A stretch of DNA of 64,000 nucleotides from Plut-88900 sp963668115 (GTDB taxonomy: Bacteria > Chloroflexota > Dehalococcoidia > Plut-88900), in the NCBI GenBank assembly GCA_963668115.1, contig OY764147.1, positions 620,001-684,000 on the forward strand. The letters are read 5' to 3'. Positions 8,028-17,161 of the stretch are shown piece after piece; position 1 is the stretch's first letter; the number at the start of each line of letters is the position of its first letter. Under the pieces are notes generated by a model, which saw only the letters and a list, made by a program, of their open reading frames with translations, was not told the DNA's origin and did not search any database. A program made the position numbers and the translations under genes.

Positions 8028-9194
8028 CTACGTGTTGTACGCCCCCGCCTCCCAGCCCCACCTCTTCCTCCAGCCCCGAGGCACATTGCGGAACCTGTCA
8101 AACCTGAACGCCGAGATATCCACCGCACATTCCCCGTCGACGATAAGCTCCTTCACCGCCAGCCCCGTCGCCGGAGACAGCCCGAACCCGTTCCCCGACA
8201 CGCAGACCACCACGAAACCCTCGGGCTCATTTATCTTGTCGATGATCGGAATGCTGTCCGGCGTCTGCTCCACCACCCCCGCCCACGACCTCAGCACCCG
8301 GGTGTCTTCAAGAACGGGGAAAAGCTCCGCCAGCCGCCGAGAGATGTTTCGGATCAACGGTGTGTTGGGCTTGGGCGGGTAGTCCTGGAGGGTCACGTCA
8401 ATCCACTCGTGCGGCCCACCCCCGAATACCAGGTTGCCCCGCAGCGTCTGCCTTCCGTACAGCCCGTTCCCCGCGATATAGGTTGTGAATCTCGGCTCCA
8501 GCGGCACTGTGGCGATGATTTCCACCCGACCCGGCGCCACCGGCACGTGCAGACCGACCATATCCCCAATCAACCCCGACTGCGGCCCCGCCGCACTCAC
8601 AACCACATCCACGGAGACCGAGCCGCGGCTGGTCTGCACCCCCCTCACCCGGCCCCCCGCAACATCGATTCCAGTCACCGCAGTGTCCTGGTAGATGCGC
8701 CCACCCCGGTCCTGGCATGCCCATGCGTAGGCTTGCACGGCCCGCTGAGGGTTGGAGTGCCCGGCGTTTGGAAAGTACATCCCCCCCAGCGCCTTGTCCG
8801 TCAGTTCCGGGACAATAGACCTCATCTCCTCCGGGTCCACCTCCCGTGCCTCGACCCCGAACTTGGGTGCGTTGACGGCCATAGCCCTGACCAGGTCCAC
8901 TTCCTCCTCCCGCATGGCAACTTGCAGCCGGCCATCGTGGATGAACTCCGTCGGGTAGCCCAGTTCCTCGTCCAGGGTCTTCCACGTCTCTCGGGCTCGA
9001 GTCGCCATGGGTATGGCAAAGGGCTCGTCGGCCCGAGGACTCATGCTGCCCCCGTTCCGCGCCGACGCCTCTCCCCCGATCAACCCCTTTTCAAGCACAA
9101 CGACATTCACTCCTGCATTGGCCAGAAAATACGCAGAACTCAGCCCTGATACCCCACCCCCGATTATCGCTACCTCGGCGCTGTCCAGCTTCAC
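8028..9194 (-). CDS. FAD-dependent oxidoreductase, sarcosine/opine oxidase beta-like (DAO family)
   Basis: The 388-residue protein starts with GTG immediately after the stop of the upstream gene. It has a dinucleotide fold (VAIIGGGVSGLSSAYFLANAG), the EASARNGGSM segment that usually carries the FAD contact, and the closing motif VCVSGNGFGLSPATGLAVKE. Mid-protein VVVSAAGPQSG and SWAGVVEQTPDSIPIID match amine-oxidising DAO enzymes. Together with the gene at 9195-10676 it resembles two-subunit opine, hydrogen-cyanide or D-proline dehydrogenases, where this subunit oxidises the amine. The operon continues into the M24 protein. Confidence 0.87.
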   Translation of the reverse strand: MKLDSAEVAIIGGGVSGLSSAYFLANAGVNVVVLEKGLIGGEASARNGGSMSPRADEPFAIPMATRARETWKTLDEELGYPTEFIHDGRLQVAMREEEVDLVRAMAVNAPKFGVEAREVDPEEMRSIVPELTDKALGGMYFPNAGHSNPQRAVQAYAWACQDRGGRIYQDTAVTGIDVAGGRVRGVQTSRGSVSVDVVVSAAGPQSGLIGDMVGLHVPVAPGRVEIIATVPLEPRFTTYIAGNGLYGRQTLRGNLVFGGGPHEWIDVTLQDYPPKPNTPLIRNISRRLAELFPVLEDTRVLRSWAGVVEQTPDSIPIIDKINEPEGFVVVCVSGNGFGLSPATGLAVKELIVDGECAVDISAFRFDRFRNVPRGWRKRWGWEAGAYNT

Positions 9195-10676
9195 CTACCC
9201 GCCTCCGCCCAGGGCATCGAGTTTGATAGCGGGCTTTTTGAACCACTTCGGCCAGTTAACCCTGACCTCTTCCGACTCCTCACCGTCCCACATGGAGCGC
9301 AGTGGCAACGGACGGACAGGCGCACGAAAGGTCGCAATTGGCACCTCCGAAGGCTCCACCCCCGACACCTCAGCAGAAATCAGCGCCACCTCCTCCCTGC
9401 ACCGACGCCCCTGGCAGTACCCCATCCCGGCCCGTGTCAACCGTTTCAGCCTGTCCAGATTCACCGGCGCCTCCTGGAACAGGGTCGCCAGCGACCGGTC
9501 CCCCATCGTCCGAGAAGGCCATCCCAGGTATCGGGGCGGAGACACGGCCTGGATGTCCGCCCGACTTACCTCTTCACACAGACAGACGGTCACGTCTCCC
9601 GCATCCCCATCCGCCAACGACCTTCGCCACGACTCCCAGTATTCAACCTCGGATTGGTCTCCATTCTGGTGTGTAGCGACCGGGGACTCGGCTGCAACGT
9701 CGACCTCCCCCGCCGCCCCTCTCCCCGCCCTAACCCCCTGTCTCTTCGCCGTCTCCTCGTCGGCAATGCCGCAAACATCCCCCGCCACAAACACCCCTTC
9801 TATGCTCGTCTGCATATGAGAGTTGAATGCAGGAACATACCCGCCGGCACTTGCGTCAAAGCGAAGCTCGCAGCCTGTCAGATAAGGCAACTCCACCGAA
9901 GGCACGACTCCCAGGGCCAGACAAACCGTATCGCAGGCTATTTCGAGAGAATCGTCTCCGGAGGAAATCACGAGGGCTTCCACCTCCCGCTGCCCCTTGG
10001 CCTCGACCACCCTGTGGCCTGTGTAATAGGGAATACCGCTCTCTTTCAGTATATCGGCAAGCGGCCCACCCGACCTTATCGCCGAGCCCTGCTCCACGAT
10101 GCCCGCAACTTCAATGCCGTAATCAATTGCCAGCTTCGCAGTAGCCAGAGCCACCTCTCCAGACCCGAGAACCACCACCCGGCTCCCGCTGAATGCCCGA
10201 TATTTCTCGATAAGCGAACCCATCCCCCGCGCCCCGACGACGCCCACCAACTCCCGACCCGGAAAGCTCAGCGACAAGTCTCGGGCGCCCGTGGCCAGCA
10301 CCAGCCGGTCGTACTCCAGCATCCACGTCTCCCGGTCGTTGCCGAGGCCCAGCACAGGCTTAGGGACATGCCGGCTGTTCTCACGTTCACGGAAGCTCCC
10401 CCAGACGTACACTCTAGGCAGCACGTCGACTCCGGCCTCCTGCGCCCGCCCGATGCCCGGATTCGCATCGATGTTCCGCTGCAACATCAGCCCCTCGTCC
10501 CGCACCGTCGGCGTCATCCGCTGCCCGAACAGGTAAGGTATGTCCAACCCCATCATCGAGGAGTCTATGGGATGCTCATCGATCAAAGTCACCCGGCCCC
10601 CGGCCTCCGCAGCCGCAACCGCAGCTGCTACTCCGGCTGGCCCCGCCCCAACTACCCCGACATGTACGTCAGCCAT
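9195..10676 (-). CDS. NAD(P)/FAD oxidoreductase with [2Fe-2S] domain (HcnB/OoxA/SoxA-like alpha subunit)
   Basis: This 493-residue protein has the pyridine-nucleotide-disulfide oxidoreductase layout: VGVVGAGPAGVAAAVAAAEAG at the N-terminus, a second nucleotide motif VVVLGSGEVALATAKLAIDYG mid-protein, and FVAGDVCGIADEETAKRQG. The C-terminal part has CLCEEVSRADI and GMGYCQGRRCREE, a BFD-like [2Fe-2S] domain. This architecture is that of alpha subunits of opine oxidase, hydrogen cyanide synthase and D-proline dehydrogenase. Its stop abuts the start of the beta-like subunit, so the two are translationally coupled. AAAGGAA precedes the ATG. Confidence 0.87.
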   Translation of the reverse strand: MADVHVGVVGAGPAGVAAAVAAAEAGGRVTLIDEHPIDSSMMGLDIPYLFGQRMTPTVRDEGLMLQRNIDANPGIGRAQEAGVDVLPRVYVWGSFRERENSRHVPKPVLGLGNDRETWMLEYDRLVLATGARDLSLSFPGRELVGVVGARGMGSLIEKYRAFSGSRVVVLGSGEVALATAKLAIDYGIEVAGIVEQGSAIRSGGPLADILKESGIPYYTGHRVVEAKGQREVEALVISSGDDSLEIACDTVCLALGVVPSVELPYLTGCELRFDASAGGYVPAFNSHMQTSIEGVFVAGDVCGIADEETAKRQGVRAGRGAAGEVDVAAESPVATHQNGDQSEVEYWESWRRSLADGDAGDVTVCLCEEVSRADIQAVSPPRYLGWPSRTMGDRSLATLFQEAPVNLDRLKRLTRAGMGYCQGRRCREEVALISAEVSGVEPSEVPIATFRAPVRPLPLRSMWDGEESEEVRVNWPKWFKKPAIKLDALGGGG

Positions 10677-10755
10677 ATTCCTTTACCTTGGACTGGTGGT
10701 TATCGGCGCGGGTAATCCTAGGTTGGGGGTGGCATGGGGTCAAGGGGCCCGACGA

Positions 10756-10817
10756 CCGGAGCATTGAGTCTAGGTGCTGGCATCGGTATCATTTGATAGA
10801 CGTGACCGATGCTCCGG
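10756..10817. promoter_or_regulatory. Inverted repeat upstream of a plus-strand gene
   Basis: CCGGAGCAT (10756-10764) is repeated in inverse as ATGCTCCGG (10809-10817), 14 bp before the ATG at 10831 and between divergent genes. It could be an operator or a leader hairpin. No standard promoter or riboswitch motif is recognised. Confidence 0.45.
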
Positions 10818-10830
10818 GTAGTGGCCTCAC

Positions 10831-11394
10831 ATGCAGCCAATTCACCAAACAGACGACAAAGAAATAGCGCCAAGCGACCCCAACGTGGCTAAGGTGGTCT
10901 TCAGCGAGTCTGTAAGAGCTTCCAACGTGGCCTTTGCCTTCGTTGGCGCGGTATATGTGGCGCTTATAGCTCTATTCATCGGCGTGCCAATCGTCAACGG
11001 AATGGAAGATTCGAGGGCTTGGGCCTTTTATGCGGCTATGGGTACGGTCATAGCCGTGTTGAGCTTCTTCCTGGTGAACTTCATGGTCCTGAGAAACACC
11101 GTAAGCGCCGACGGCCTGGAGTTCCGCTTCGGCATCCTTGCCCGACGCTTTGCCTGGTCCCAGTTGCTGGAGGCCGAGACTAGGCGGTACCGCTGGCTCG
11201 ACTATGGAGGATGGGGTATTCGCTGGGTTCCAGGCGGCCGACGTGCCTGGAGCCTGTTCGGCGTACCTGAAGGCGTCGTAGTACAGGTCGTAAACGACAA
11301 GGGCAACCGGTTGAGCTACTTCATCTCCTCCGCCCGACCCCACGAGCTCTCCGAGACCCTCCAGCGAGGCATTGAAAGAACCCGATATCCCTAG
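10831..11394 (+). CDS. Small membrane protein with a C-terminal PH-like domain, unknown function
   Basis: The 187-residue protein has two membrane helices (about residues 34-56 and 70-92, the second including TVIAVLSFFLVNFMVL) followed by a soluble part, LEFRFGILARRFAWSQLLEAE ending near EGVVVQVVNDKGNRLSYFIS. Two helices followed by a beta-rich domain with a G-x3-RRFAW segment is the layout of small bacterial PH-domain membrane proteins. It converges on the CoA-transferase gene and shares 4 bp with it. No clear Shine-Dalgarno is visible, so the start is only probable. Confidence 0.65.
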   Translation: MQPIHQTDDKEIAPSDPNVAKVVFSESVRASNVAFAFVGAVYVALIALFIGVPIVNGMEDSRAWAFYAAMGTVIAVLSFFLVNFMVLRNTVSADGLEFRFGILARRFAWSQLLEAETRRYRWLDYGGWGIRWVPGGRRAWSLFGVPEGVVVQVVNDKGNRLSYFISSARPHELSETLQRGIERTRYP

Positions 11395-13865
11395 TACAAC
11401 ACCCCTGCTTCCGCCAGCTCACCAATCTCCTCGTCGGTCATCCCCAGCACCTCCTTAAGCACATACTCGTTGTGCTGGCCCAGCATCGGCGACGGAGTCT
11501 TGTAAAGGGTCGGCGTTGCCGAGCAGATGAACTCTGTCCCGTCAAACGGATGCTGACCCATTTCAGGATGGTCCATCCAGACATAGTGGCCCCGATGGGC
11601 AAGCTGTTTGTCGGAGAAGAGGTTTTCACAGCTGTTCACAGCCCCCGCCGGCACCCCTGCCCCCTGAAGCATCTCCATCAATGGTACGGGTTCGAAATTG
11701 AGTGTCCACTTGGCAATGTGGGCGTCCAACTCCTCTTCCCACTCTTTCCGACCGCTTGCGGTGTCAAATCTCGGTTCAAGGGCCCATTCAGGATTGCCCA
11801 TTGCCTCAACCAGCGTCCGCCACTGCTCATCGGTCTCCACAACTATGGCGCACCATGTGTCTGTTTCTTTGCAAGGGTAAACGGCATGGGGTGCGGCGGT
11901 GGGTGACCGGTTCCCGTTCCTCTCCTGCTCCCGACCATTCACCGAGTAGTCCAGCAGGGCGGGCGCCAGAACCTGGAGCGCCCCTTCCAGCTGCGAAAAA
12001 TCGAGGTACTGCCCTCGCCCCGTGCGCTCCCGGTAGTCTAATGCCGCTATGAGCGCCGAAGCTCCGAATCTTGCCAGGAAGAAGTCCGTGTAGGCGCCGT
12101 AAGGGGGCACCGGCGTACGGTCCGGCCACCCGCAGTGATGGACGAACCCGGCCAGAGACCCGAGCATCGGGCCAAACCCCGCCTGCCTGTCGTAAGGCCC
12201 CCCTCTTCCAAGCATCGACGCGCTGTACATCACGATATCCGGCTTTACTTTCCTGATGTCCTCATAGCCCAGTCCATAGCGTTCCAGGGTACCCGGGGAA
12301 AAATTCTCGGTGACGACATCTGCCCAGCGCACAAGCCGGTGCAAAACATCGCGGGCCTCAGGATTGGAGAAATCAATGCTTACACCCAGCTTGTTGGCGT
12401 TGTAGTTCGCAAAATATCCGCTCCGGTTTATCCCCGGAACGCCGTCCGCAAAGGGCGATGCTGTCCTCAACACTTCCACCCGCCTGAGGGACTCCACCCT
12501 GACTACCGTTGCGCCGTGATCGGACAGATAGCGCGTGGTTAGAGGCCCGATCCCGACCCAGCAGAAGTCCAGCACCTTCAACCCTTCGAACGGTTGCGCA
12601 TTCTTGCTCTGCCCCGCATAGGACTCGGTATTGCGGCTGCCGCCGCTCTTCCCCAAAACTTCACCATTGTTCTCACCCAAAAGAGGAGCCCGACGCCTCG
12701 GGCCCATGTAGGCTGCCGTCGATTTAACGAAGGCGCCCGGATAGCGAAAAGAGCGATCTTCCCCAAGGTGGTCTATCTCGATAAAGAAATCACGCGCCGA
12801 AAGCTGAGGATCGCAATACGTATCCTCGGAGTTCCCGACCGGGAACATAAGAATGCCCCTCTCGAAAGCGCCCTTGTACAGTTCCCGCTTCGTATGGGTG
12901 AGAAAGAACGTGGCCATCGTACTCTCGATGTGTCTGAGCACCTCGTCGGACAGCTTTCCGGCGTCGATTTCGTGCCAGTCAAACCGGGCGTCGGGTCTGG
13001 GCTCGAATCCCTCGTCGGCCATCCACTCAAATAGGGCATTGGTGCGCGCACCCAGGACCCCTCCGGTTACGAAAAACGATACGAATCCATCCCTGCAGGT
13101 CCACGTATTCCTTAGCCGACGTTCGCCTCCCATCCCCCGATAAATCCCCCGACGCACTACGTTGACGTGGTTCAACCCCCAGGTGATCGCAGCTTCCGAA
13201 AGCACCCGCGCCACGGCCTGCTGCCCTGACACATCGACGTGCTGCCCCTGTCCCGTCTTGAGTCTGTGGAAGTGGGCCACCATCGCCCCAATCGCCCCCG
13301 AGGCCCCCGCCAGCGCCCCGAACTGCGGCTGCGTCACCCGCACCGGAGGTCTGTCCGCATCTCCTGTAAGGAAAGTGAGGCCCCCCATGGCCATGCCCAC
13401 CAGGTCGGGGCCTTGGAATTGGGAGTAAGGACCCGTCTGCCCGAAGGGTGACATGGACACCATGACGAGGGATGGATTGATGGCTCGAAGGATGCTGTAT
13501 CCAAGCCCGACCCTCTCCATGTATCCCGGGGCAAAGCCTTCTAGCAGGAAGTCGGAGTCTGCGACCAGGTCTTTGAGCTTTTCCGCCCCCGACTCGGTGG
13601 TGATGTCTAGTGTGATACTGCGCTTGCCCGCAGCCCATGCCCACCAGACCAGGCTGCGTTCAGGATCAGGATTGTCCTTGTAGAACGGCCCCAGGCGTCG
13701 TGCCGGACTCCCCTCCGGCGGTTCAATCGCGACAACCTCCGCCCCCATATCGGCCAGGATTTTTCCGGCAAGGATGCCCATCTCTCCGCAGAGGTCCAGG
13801 ACCCGATAAGGAGAGAGGAGACCCGGGCCGTCGCTTCCAAGTTGGCTTGTGGGCACGGTTTCCAC
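11391..13865 (-). CDS. Tandem two-domain CaiB/BaiF CoA-transferase (class III)
   Basis: This 824-residue protein is two CaiB/BaiF domains in one chain: residues about 18-400 (YRVLDLCGEMGILAGKILAD ... GQGQHVDVSGQQA) and about 425-824 (LKVLDFCWVGIGPLTTRYLS ... GRGQYLDFSQLEGALQ). Normal members have about 400 residues and form interlocked dimers, transferring CoA between carboxylic acids via an aspartyl intermediate. The first half keeps the expected Asp in GPDLVGMAMGG; the second has GFGPMLGSLAGF, with glycine where Asp is usual. It may be a pseudo-heterodimer with one active half. It is followed upstream in the operon by two acyl-CoA dehydrogenases. Confidence 0.9.
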   Translation of the reverse strand: METVPTSQLGSDGPGLLSPYRVLDLCGEMGILAGKILADMGAEVVAIEPPEGSPARRLGPFYKDNPDPERSLVWWAWAAGKRSITLDITTESGAEKLKDLVADSDFLLEGFAPGYMERVGLGYSILRAINPSLVMVSMSPFGQTGPYSQFQGPDLVGMAMGGLTFLTGDADRPPVRVTQPQFGALAGASGAIGAMVAHFHRLKTGQGQHVDVSGQQAVARVLSEAAITWGLNHVNVVRRGIYRGMGGERRLRNTWTCRDGFVSFFVTGGVLGARTNALFEWMADEGFEPRPDARFDWHEIDAGKLSDEVLRHIESTMATFFLTHTKRELYKGAFERGILMFPVGNSEDTYCDPQLSARDFFIEIDHLGEDRSFRYPGAFVKSTAAYMGPRRRAPLLGENNGEVLGKSGGSRNTESYAGQSKNAQPFEGLKVLDFCWVGIGPLTTRYLSDHGATVVRVESLRRVEVLRTASPFADGVPGINRSGYFANYNANKLGVSIDFSNPEARDVLHRLVRWADVVTENFSPGTLERYGLGYEDIRKVKPDIVMYSASMLGRGGPYDRQAGFGPMLGSLAGFVHHCGWPDRTPVPPYGAYTDFFLARFGASALIAALDYRERTGRGQYLDFSQLEGALQVLAPALLDYSVNGREQERNGNRSPTAAPHAVYPCKETDTWCAIVVETDEQWRTLVEAMGNPEWALEPRFDTASGRKEWEEELDAHIAKWTLNFEPVPLMEMLQGAGVPAGAVNSCENLFSDKQLAHRGHYVWMDHPEMGQHPFDGTEFICSATPTLYKTPSPMLGQHNEYVLKEVLGMTDEEIGELAEAGVLY

Positions 13866-13878
13866 CGCCTAACTAGGG

Positions 13879-14982
13879 TTAGAGGGAGAGGGCGTCGCCG
13901 AGCCTGCGTTTGTGGTGCTTGGGGTCTCCCAGGTAGCTATACAGGGTGCGGGACATTTGAGTGTGCAGGGTAAGGCCGTAACCCTTGTCAATCCCAATTC
14001 CCGCCAGCACTTCATGGGCAGCGTCACAGGCTTTGACATAAGCTTCCGCGGTGACGGCTTTTGCCATGTGGATGGAGGTCTCGGCGTCTCGGCCCGTGTC
14101 CAGCTTCCAAAGGGCCTCATAGGTGGTCCACCGGGCCGAGTCAAGGTGATTGACCAGCCGGACAATGTGGTCTTGCACCCTCTGGAACCGGCCAATCGGC
14201 CTCCCGAACTGCACCCGCGTCCGGCTGTGCTCTACTGCCATGTCAAACACGGTCTGCATTCCCCCGACCTGGTAGGCGCACAAAACCGGCAAGGATTTCA
14301 ATACAGCCCGCTCAAATGCCGGCCAGCCTTCGGCCAGCACCGCCGACATCGGTACTTCCACTCCATCGAAGCTGACCTCGTACATGGACGTCATGAACCC
14401 GTCCAACGCCCGCACCCTGACCCCCGGACCCCCTGCCTCGACAATCGCAAACACCACTTCCGATCCCTGCCTCACCGCACATATGAAGTGCGTAGCAGAC
14501 TGGGCATCCTGCACAAACAGCTTGGTGCCGGAGACGCTGTAGGCCCCGTTCTGAGAACTTAACGCCATACCGACCGACTCCGGCGTCCATCCGTAATCAG
14601 GCTCGGTAATGGCGACACCGAACGCATGCTCCCCCGAAGCTATGCCGGATAAGAACTGGCGCTTCTGCCCTTCAGTACCCGCTTCCTGTAGAAGTAGGGC
14701 AGCAATGACACCCGACGAGAAGAAAGGCCCGGGCACCGGCCCCCGACCCAACTCTTCGAATACCACCGCCGCATCAGTAAACGAGTTCCCCGATCCCCCG
14801 TATTCAACGGGAGTCAGCATCCCGAGCCAACCCATCTCCCGGGCGCGGTCCCACAACTCTGGTGTGGTCTCTTGCCCCGTCTCTCCCAGGTGGAGAATCG
14901 TCTCCTTGGGAAACTCCCGCTGGACAAAGTCGCGGGTAACCCGACGTAGAAGTTCCTGCTCTTCGGTGAGAGATAGGTCCAT
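13879..14982 (-). CDS. Acyl-CoA dehydrogenase
   Basis: The 367-residue protein begins MDLSLTEEQELLRRVTRDFV and shows family blocks MGWLGMLTPVEYGGSGNSF, the FAD segment VAITEPDYGW, and the C-terminal RVQFGRPIGRFQRVQDHIVRL. Acyl-CoA dehydrogenases introduce a 2,3-double bond into acyl-CoA using FAD. It lies 16 bp from a second acyl-CoA dehydrogenase and 13 bp from the CoA-transferase; paired non-identical subunits are known for cholesterol side-chain and other bulky acyl-CoAs, so a heteromeric enzyme is likely. The catalytic glutamate could not be placed with certainty. Confidence 0.9.
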   Translation of the reverse strand: MDLSLTEEQELLRRVTRDFVQREFPKETILHLGETGQETTPELWDRAREMGWLGMLTPVEYGGSGNSFTDAAVVFEELGRGPVPGPFFSSGVIAALLLQEAGTEGQKRQFLSGIASGEHAFGVAITEPDYGWTPESVGMALSSQNGAYSVSGTKLFVQDAQSATHFICAVRQGSEVVFAIVEAGGPGVRVRALDGFMTSMYEVSFDGVEVPMSAVLAEGWPAFERAVLKSLPVLCAYQVGGMQTVFDMAVEHSRTRVQFGRPIGRFQRVQDHIVRLVNHLDSARWTTYEALWKLDTGRDAETSIHMAKAVTAEAYVKACDAAHEVLAGIGIDKGYGLTLHTQMSRTLYSYLGDPKHHKRRLGDALSL

Positions 14983-14998
14983 GAGAGTGTAGAGCGCC

Positions 14999-16231
14999 TC
15001 AGGCCAACGCCCCGGCCTTTTCTCTGACGGAGCGGCCTATGCCGATGCGTCGGGCCATGATCACCCGCTGGATGTCGGCGGTGCCTGCGGGATGCAAGTT
15101 GACGATCGAGTTGCGCTGGTCAAGCTCGACAGCCGTCCTCAAGACGGTCCAGTGATCGTCTTTGACAAGGGCGTATGGCCCGAGTATCTCCAGCATGGCT
15201 TCCGCATTTTCCAACCCTGCGATTTTGTCGTAATAGGAAAGCTGGGAGCCTTCGTAGGAGCGAGGCTGCTTGGCGTTGGCCAGCCAGAAGTTCCGCACCC
15301 CGAAAAGCCGCACTATCTCGGAGCGAATGTAAATCTCGGCCAGTTGCATGCGTATCTCGGGATCGTCGCTCAGGCTTGCGCCGCCGCGTCGGGTCTCCTT
15401 GCAGTATTCGATGAACCTCTCAACCAGGGTGTTGGGCTGGATTACACCGCCGCCACCGTGCTCAAGCTCCAGGTGCGTCGTAGCCACCTGCCACCCGTTG
15501 TTTTCACCCCCGACCAGGTTGAACGCCGGGACCCGAACGTTTTCGAAGTGAATGGTGTTCTTCCTGCCGGTGCCCGCCCCACCCTCATTGCCCGTGCCCA
15601 GGAGGTCCATGGGCAGAATCGAGACGCCCGGTGCGTCCATGGGCACTATGAACCAGGACAGGTTCTCATGCCGGGGTGCCGACGGGTTGGTCTCGCAAAT
15701 CACCCAGGCCTGCTCTGCCCCGTGGTCAGACCCCACGAAAATCTTCCCACCGTTGATGACGTACTCGTCCCCGTCCCGACTTGCATTCGTCTTCACCCCT
15801 GCCAGATCGGACCCGGCCTCGGGCTCCGTGAGGAGCTGCCATGTACGCACCTCACCCTTGAATATGGGCGGCAGGAAGTGGGCCTTCTGCTCCTCGCTGC
15901 CCCACACCAGTATCGACGCACCCCCCAACTGCCCCCCCGAGTCGTAGTAAGGCGGCAGCGTCAGCCCGGCTTTGCCCAGCTCTTCCTCGATGATGATTGC
16001 ATGGTCGATAGTTAGCCCGGCGCCACCGTACTGGGTCGGCGCAGTAGGCCACAGCCAACCCTTCTCCCCCAGCGCCCGACCTATCCTCCTACGCTTCAAA
16101 TACTGGTCGTAGGACAGGTCATGGGAGTCGACGGGAAACTCCAGCTCATCGAGACCGCAGCCCTCCAGTAGAGACCGCACTTCCTTCCGAAATGCTTCCT
16201 GCTCGGGCGTGTATTCCAACTCAAAATTCAT
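14999..16231 (-). CDS. Acyl-CoA dehydrogenase
   Basis: A start at the ATG ending at 16231 (MNFELEYTPEQEAFRKEV) gives 410 residues and matches the family N-terminus; the longer frame up to 16396 adds unrelated residues. Blocks seen: LWPTAPTQYGGAGLTID, QLLTEPEAGSDLAGVKTNA, GGKIFVGSDHGAEQAWV. These are typical of the FadE subgroup that acts on large or branched acyl-CoA. It is the first gene of a minus-strand operon with a second dehydrogenase and the double CoA-transferase, which together would activate and desaturate a carboxylic acid. No strong Shine-Dalgarno is visible. Confidence 0.9.
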   Translation of the reverse strand: MNFELEYTPEQEAFRKEVRSLLEGCGLDELEFPVDSHDLSYDQYLKRRRIGRALGEKGWLWPTAPTQYGGAGLTIDHAIIIEEELGKAGLTLPPYYDSGGQLGGASILVWGSEEQKAHFLPPIFKGEVRTWQLLTEPEAGSDLAGVKTNASRDGDEYVINGGKIFVGSDHGAEQAWVICETNPSAPRHENLSWFIVPMDAPGVSILPMDLLGTGNEGGAGTGRKNTIHFENVRVPAFNLVGGENNGWQVATTHLELEHGGGGVIQPNTLVERFIEYCKETRRGGASLSDDPEIRMQLAEIYIRSEIVRLFGVRNFWLANAKQPRSYEGSQLSYYDKIAGLENAEAMLEILGPYALVKDDHWTVLRTAVELDQRNSIVNLHPAGTADIQRVIMARRIGIGRSVREKAGALA

Positions 16232-16395
16232 AGCGAGGCGAGGGCTATTATTGTGGGTGGGGGGTGGGAGTGTCAATTGGCGGTTATAGGTTGCCGCCTT
16301 GGTCTGAGAAATACTTCGGTTAGAGGTTCGGCAAGCCCACGGATTGTGATAACATTCTGATAGCACCACATATGAAAGAGAGAAGAGAAAGGACA

Positions 16396-16653
16396 ATGGC
16401 CACCCTCAACGTAAGAAGGCTGGATGAGGAAGTAGTGGCAAAACTCAAGCGTAAGGCCACTGAGAACAACAGGTCTCTGGAAAGCGAGGCTCGCCACATC
16501 TTGGAAAAGGCCGCGCAGGACGACATGGCTGAAAGAATGAAGGCCTTCAGGGCGAGGGCCAGGGAATTGCGGAAGTTGACCCGAGGCACGGACCAGGTAC
16601 CCTCTGAAATCATCATCAGGGAAGCCCGAGATTCCGAGAGCAGGCCCGAGTGA
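16396..16653 (+). CDS. Antitoxin, FitA/VapB-like ribbon-helix-helix protein
   Basis: The 85-residue protein (start MATLNVRRLDEEVVAKLKRK, preceded by AAAGGAC) has the short beta strand plus two helices of FitA-type ribbon-helix-helix antitoxins: ATLNVRRLDEEV, then KATENNRSLESEARHILE. Such proteins bind the operon promoter and neutralise the partner toxin through the C-terminal tail. The stop overlaps the GTG start of the PIN-domain gene by 4 nt, the standard arrangement. The ATG at 16372 is possible but has no ribosome site. Confidence 0.85.
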   Translation: MATLNVRRLDEEVVAKLKRKATENNRSLESEARHILEKAAQDDMAERMKAFRARARELRKLTRGTDQVPSEIIIREARDSESRPE

Positions 16654-17078
16654 GCCGGTTAGTAGTCGATGCAAGCGTCGCAGCAAAGTGGCTTATGGAC
16701 GAAGAAGATTCCGAAGCCGCTGATCAACTTCTAACAGGTGACCATCAGTTGTTCGCTCCCCGACTTATGGCCACCGAAGTAGGCCATGCTTTGAGACGCA
16801 AGGCCCGTATGGGGAAGTTGGAACGTAGCAAGGCAGGACAATTGGCCGCTTCCATTCCCACCCTGACAGTTACTTGGGCCGATGACAAGGAAGTCATTGC
16901 TGATGCCGTCCGTCTGGCCCTTGGGATGGAATGCTCAGTATACGACTGCGTCTATTTGGCCCTTGCTCATCGGATCAGCGGAACGCTGGTAACCGCAGAC
17001 CAACGCTTCGTCAATGCGCTTGCTAACACCGAGCACGGAGGGATTGTCATCACTCTATCAGAATTCGCAAACGCGTGA
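16650..17078 (+). CDS. vapC: VapC-type PIN-domain ribonuclease toxin
   Basis: The 142-residue protein starts with GTG inside the antitoxin stop (GTGA). PIN-domain acidic residues are visible in LVVDASVAAKWL, MATEVGHAL, ECSVYDCVYLALA and TLVTADQRF, the four-acid metal site that cleaves RNA. Length is normal for VapC. With the upstream ribbon-helix-helix gene it forms a complete type II toxin-antitoxin pair, which normally acts on tRNA or rRNA when the antitoxin is degraded. Confidence 0.88.
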   Translation: MSRLVVDASVAAKWLMDEEDSEAADQLLTGDHQLFAPRLMATEVGHALRRKARMGKLERSKAGQLAASIPTLTVTWADDKEVIADAVRLALGMECSVYDCVYLALAHRISGTLVTADQRFVNALANTEHGGIVITLSEFANA

Positions 17079-17161
17079 GGGAAGGCTTCAGTTCTCTGCT
17101 AGAATTGCCTTTCACAGCCTTGTAAACTAACCCAAAGACTTGTTAGGGAGACCACCCACCC

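Noticed and set aside
6634..8382. 582-residue plus-strand open frame
   Set aside because: It runs across the repeats and through two genes of opposite strand, and the product is of low-complexity Arg/Pro/Leu type.
16372..16395. Earlier ATG for the antitoxin gene
   Set aside because: It lacks a ribosome site, and the RHH fold begins naturally at the ATG at 16396.
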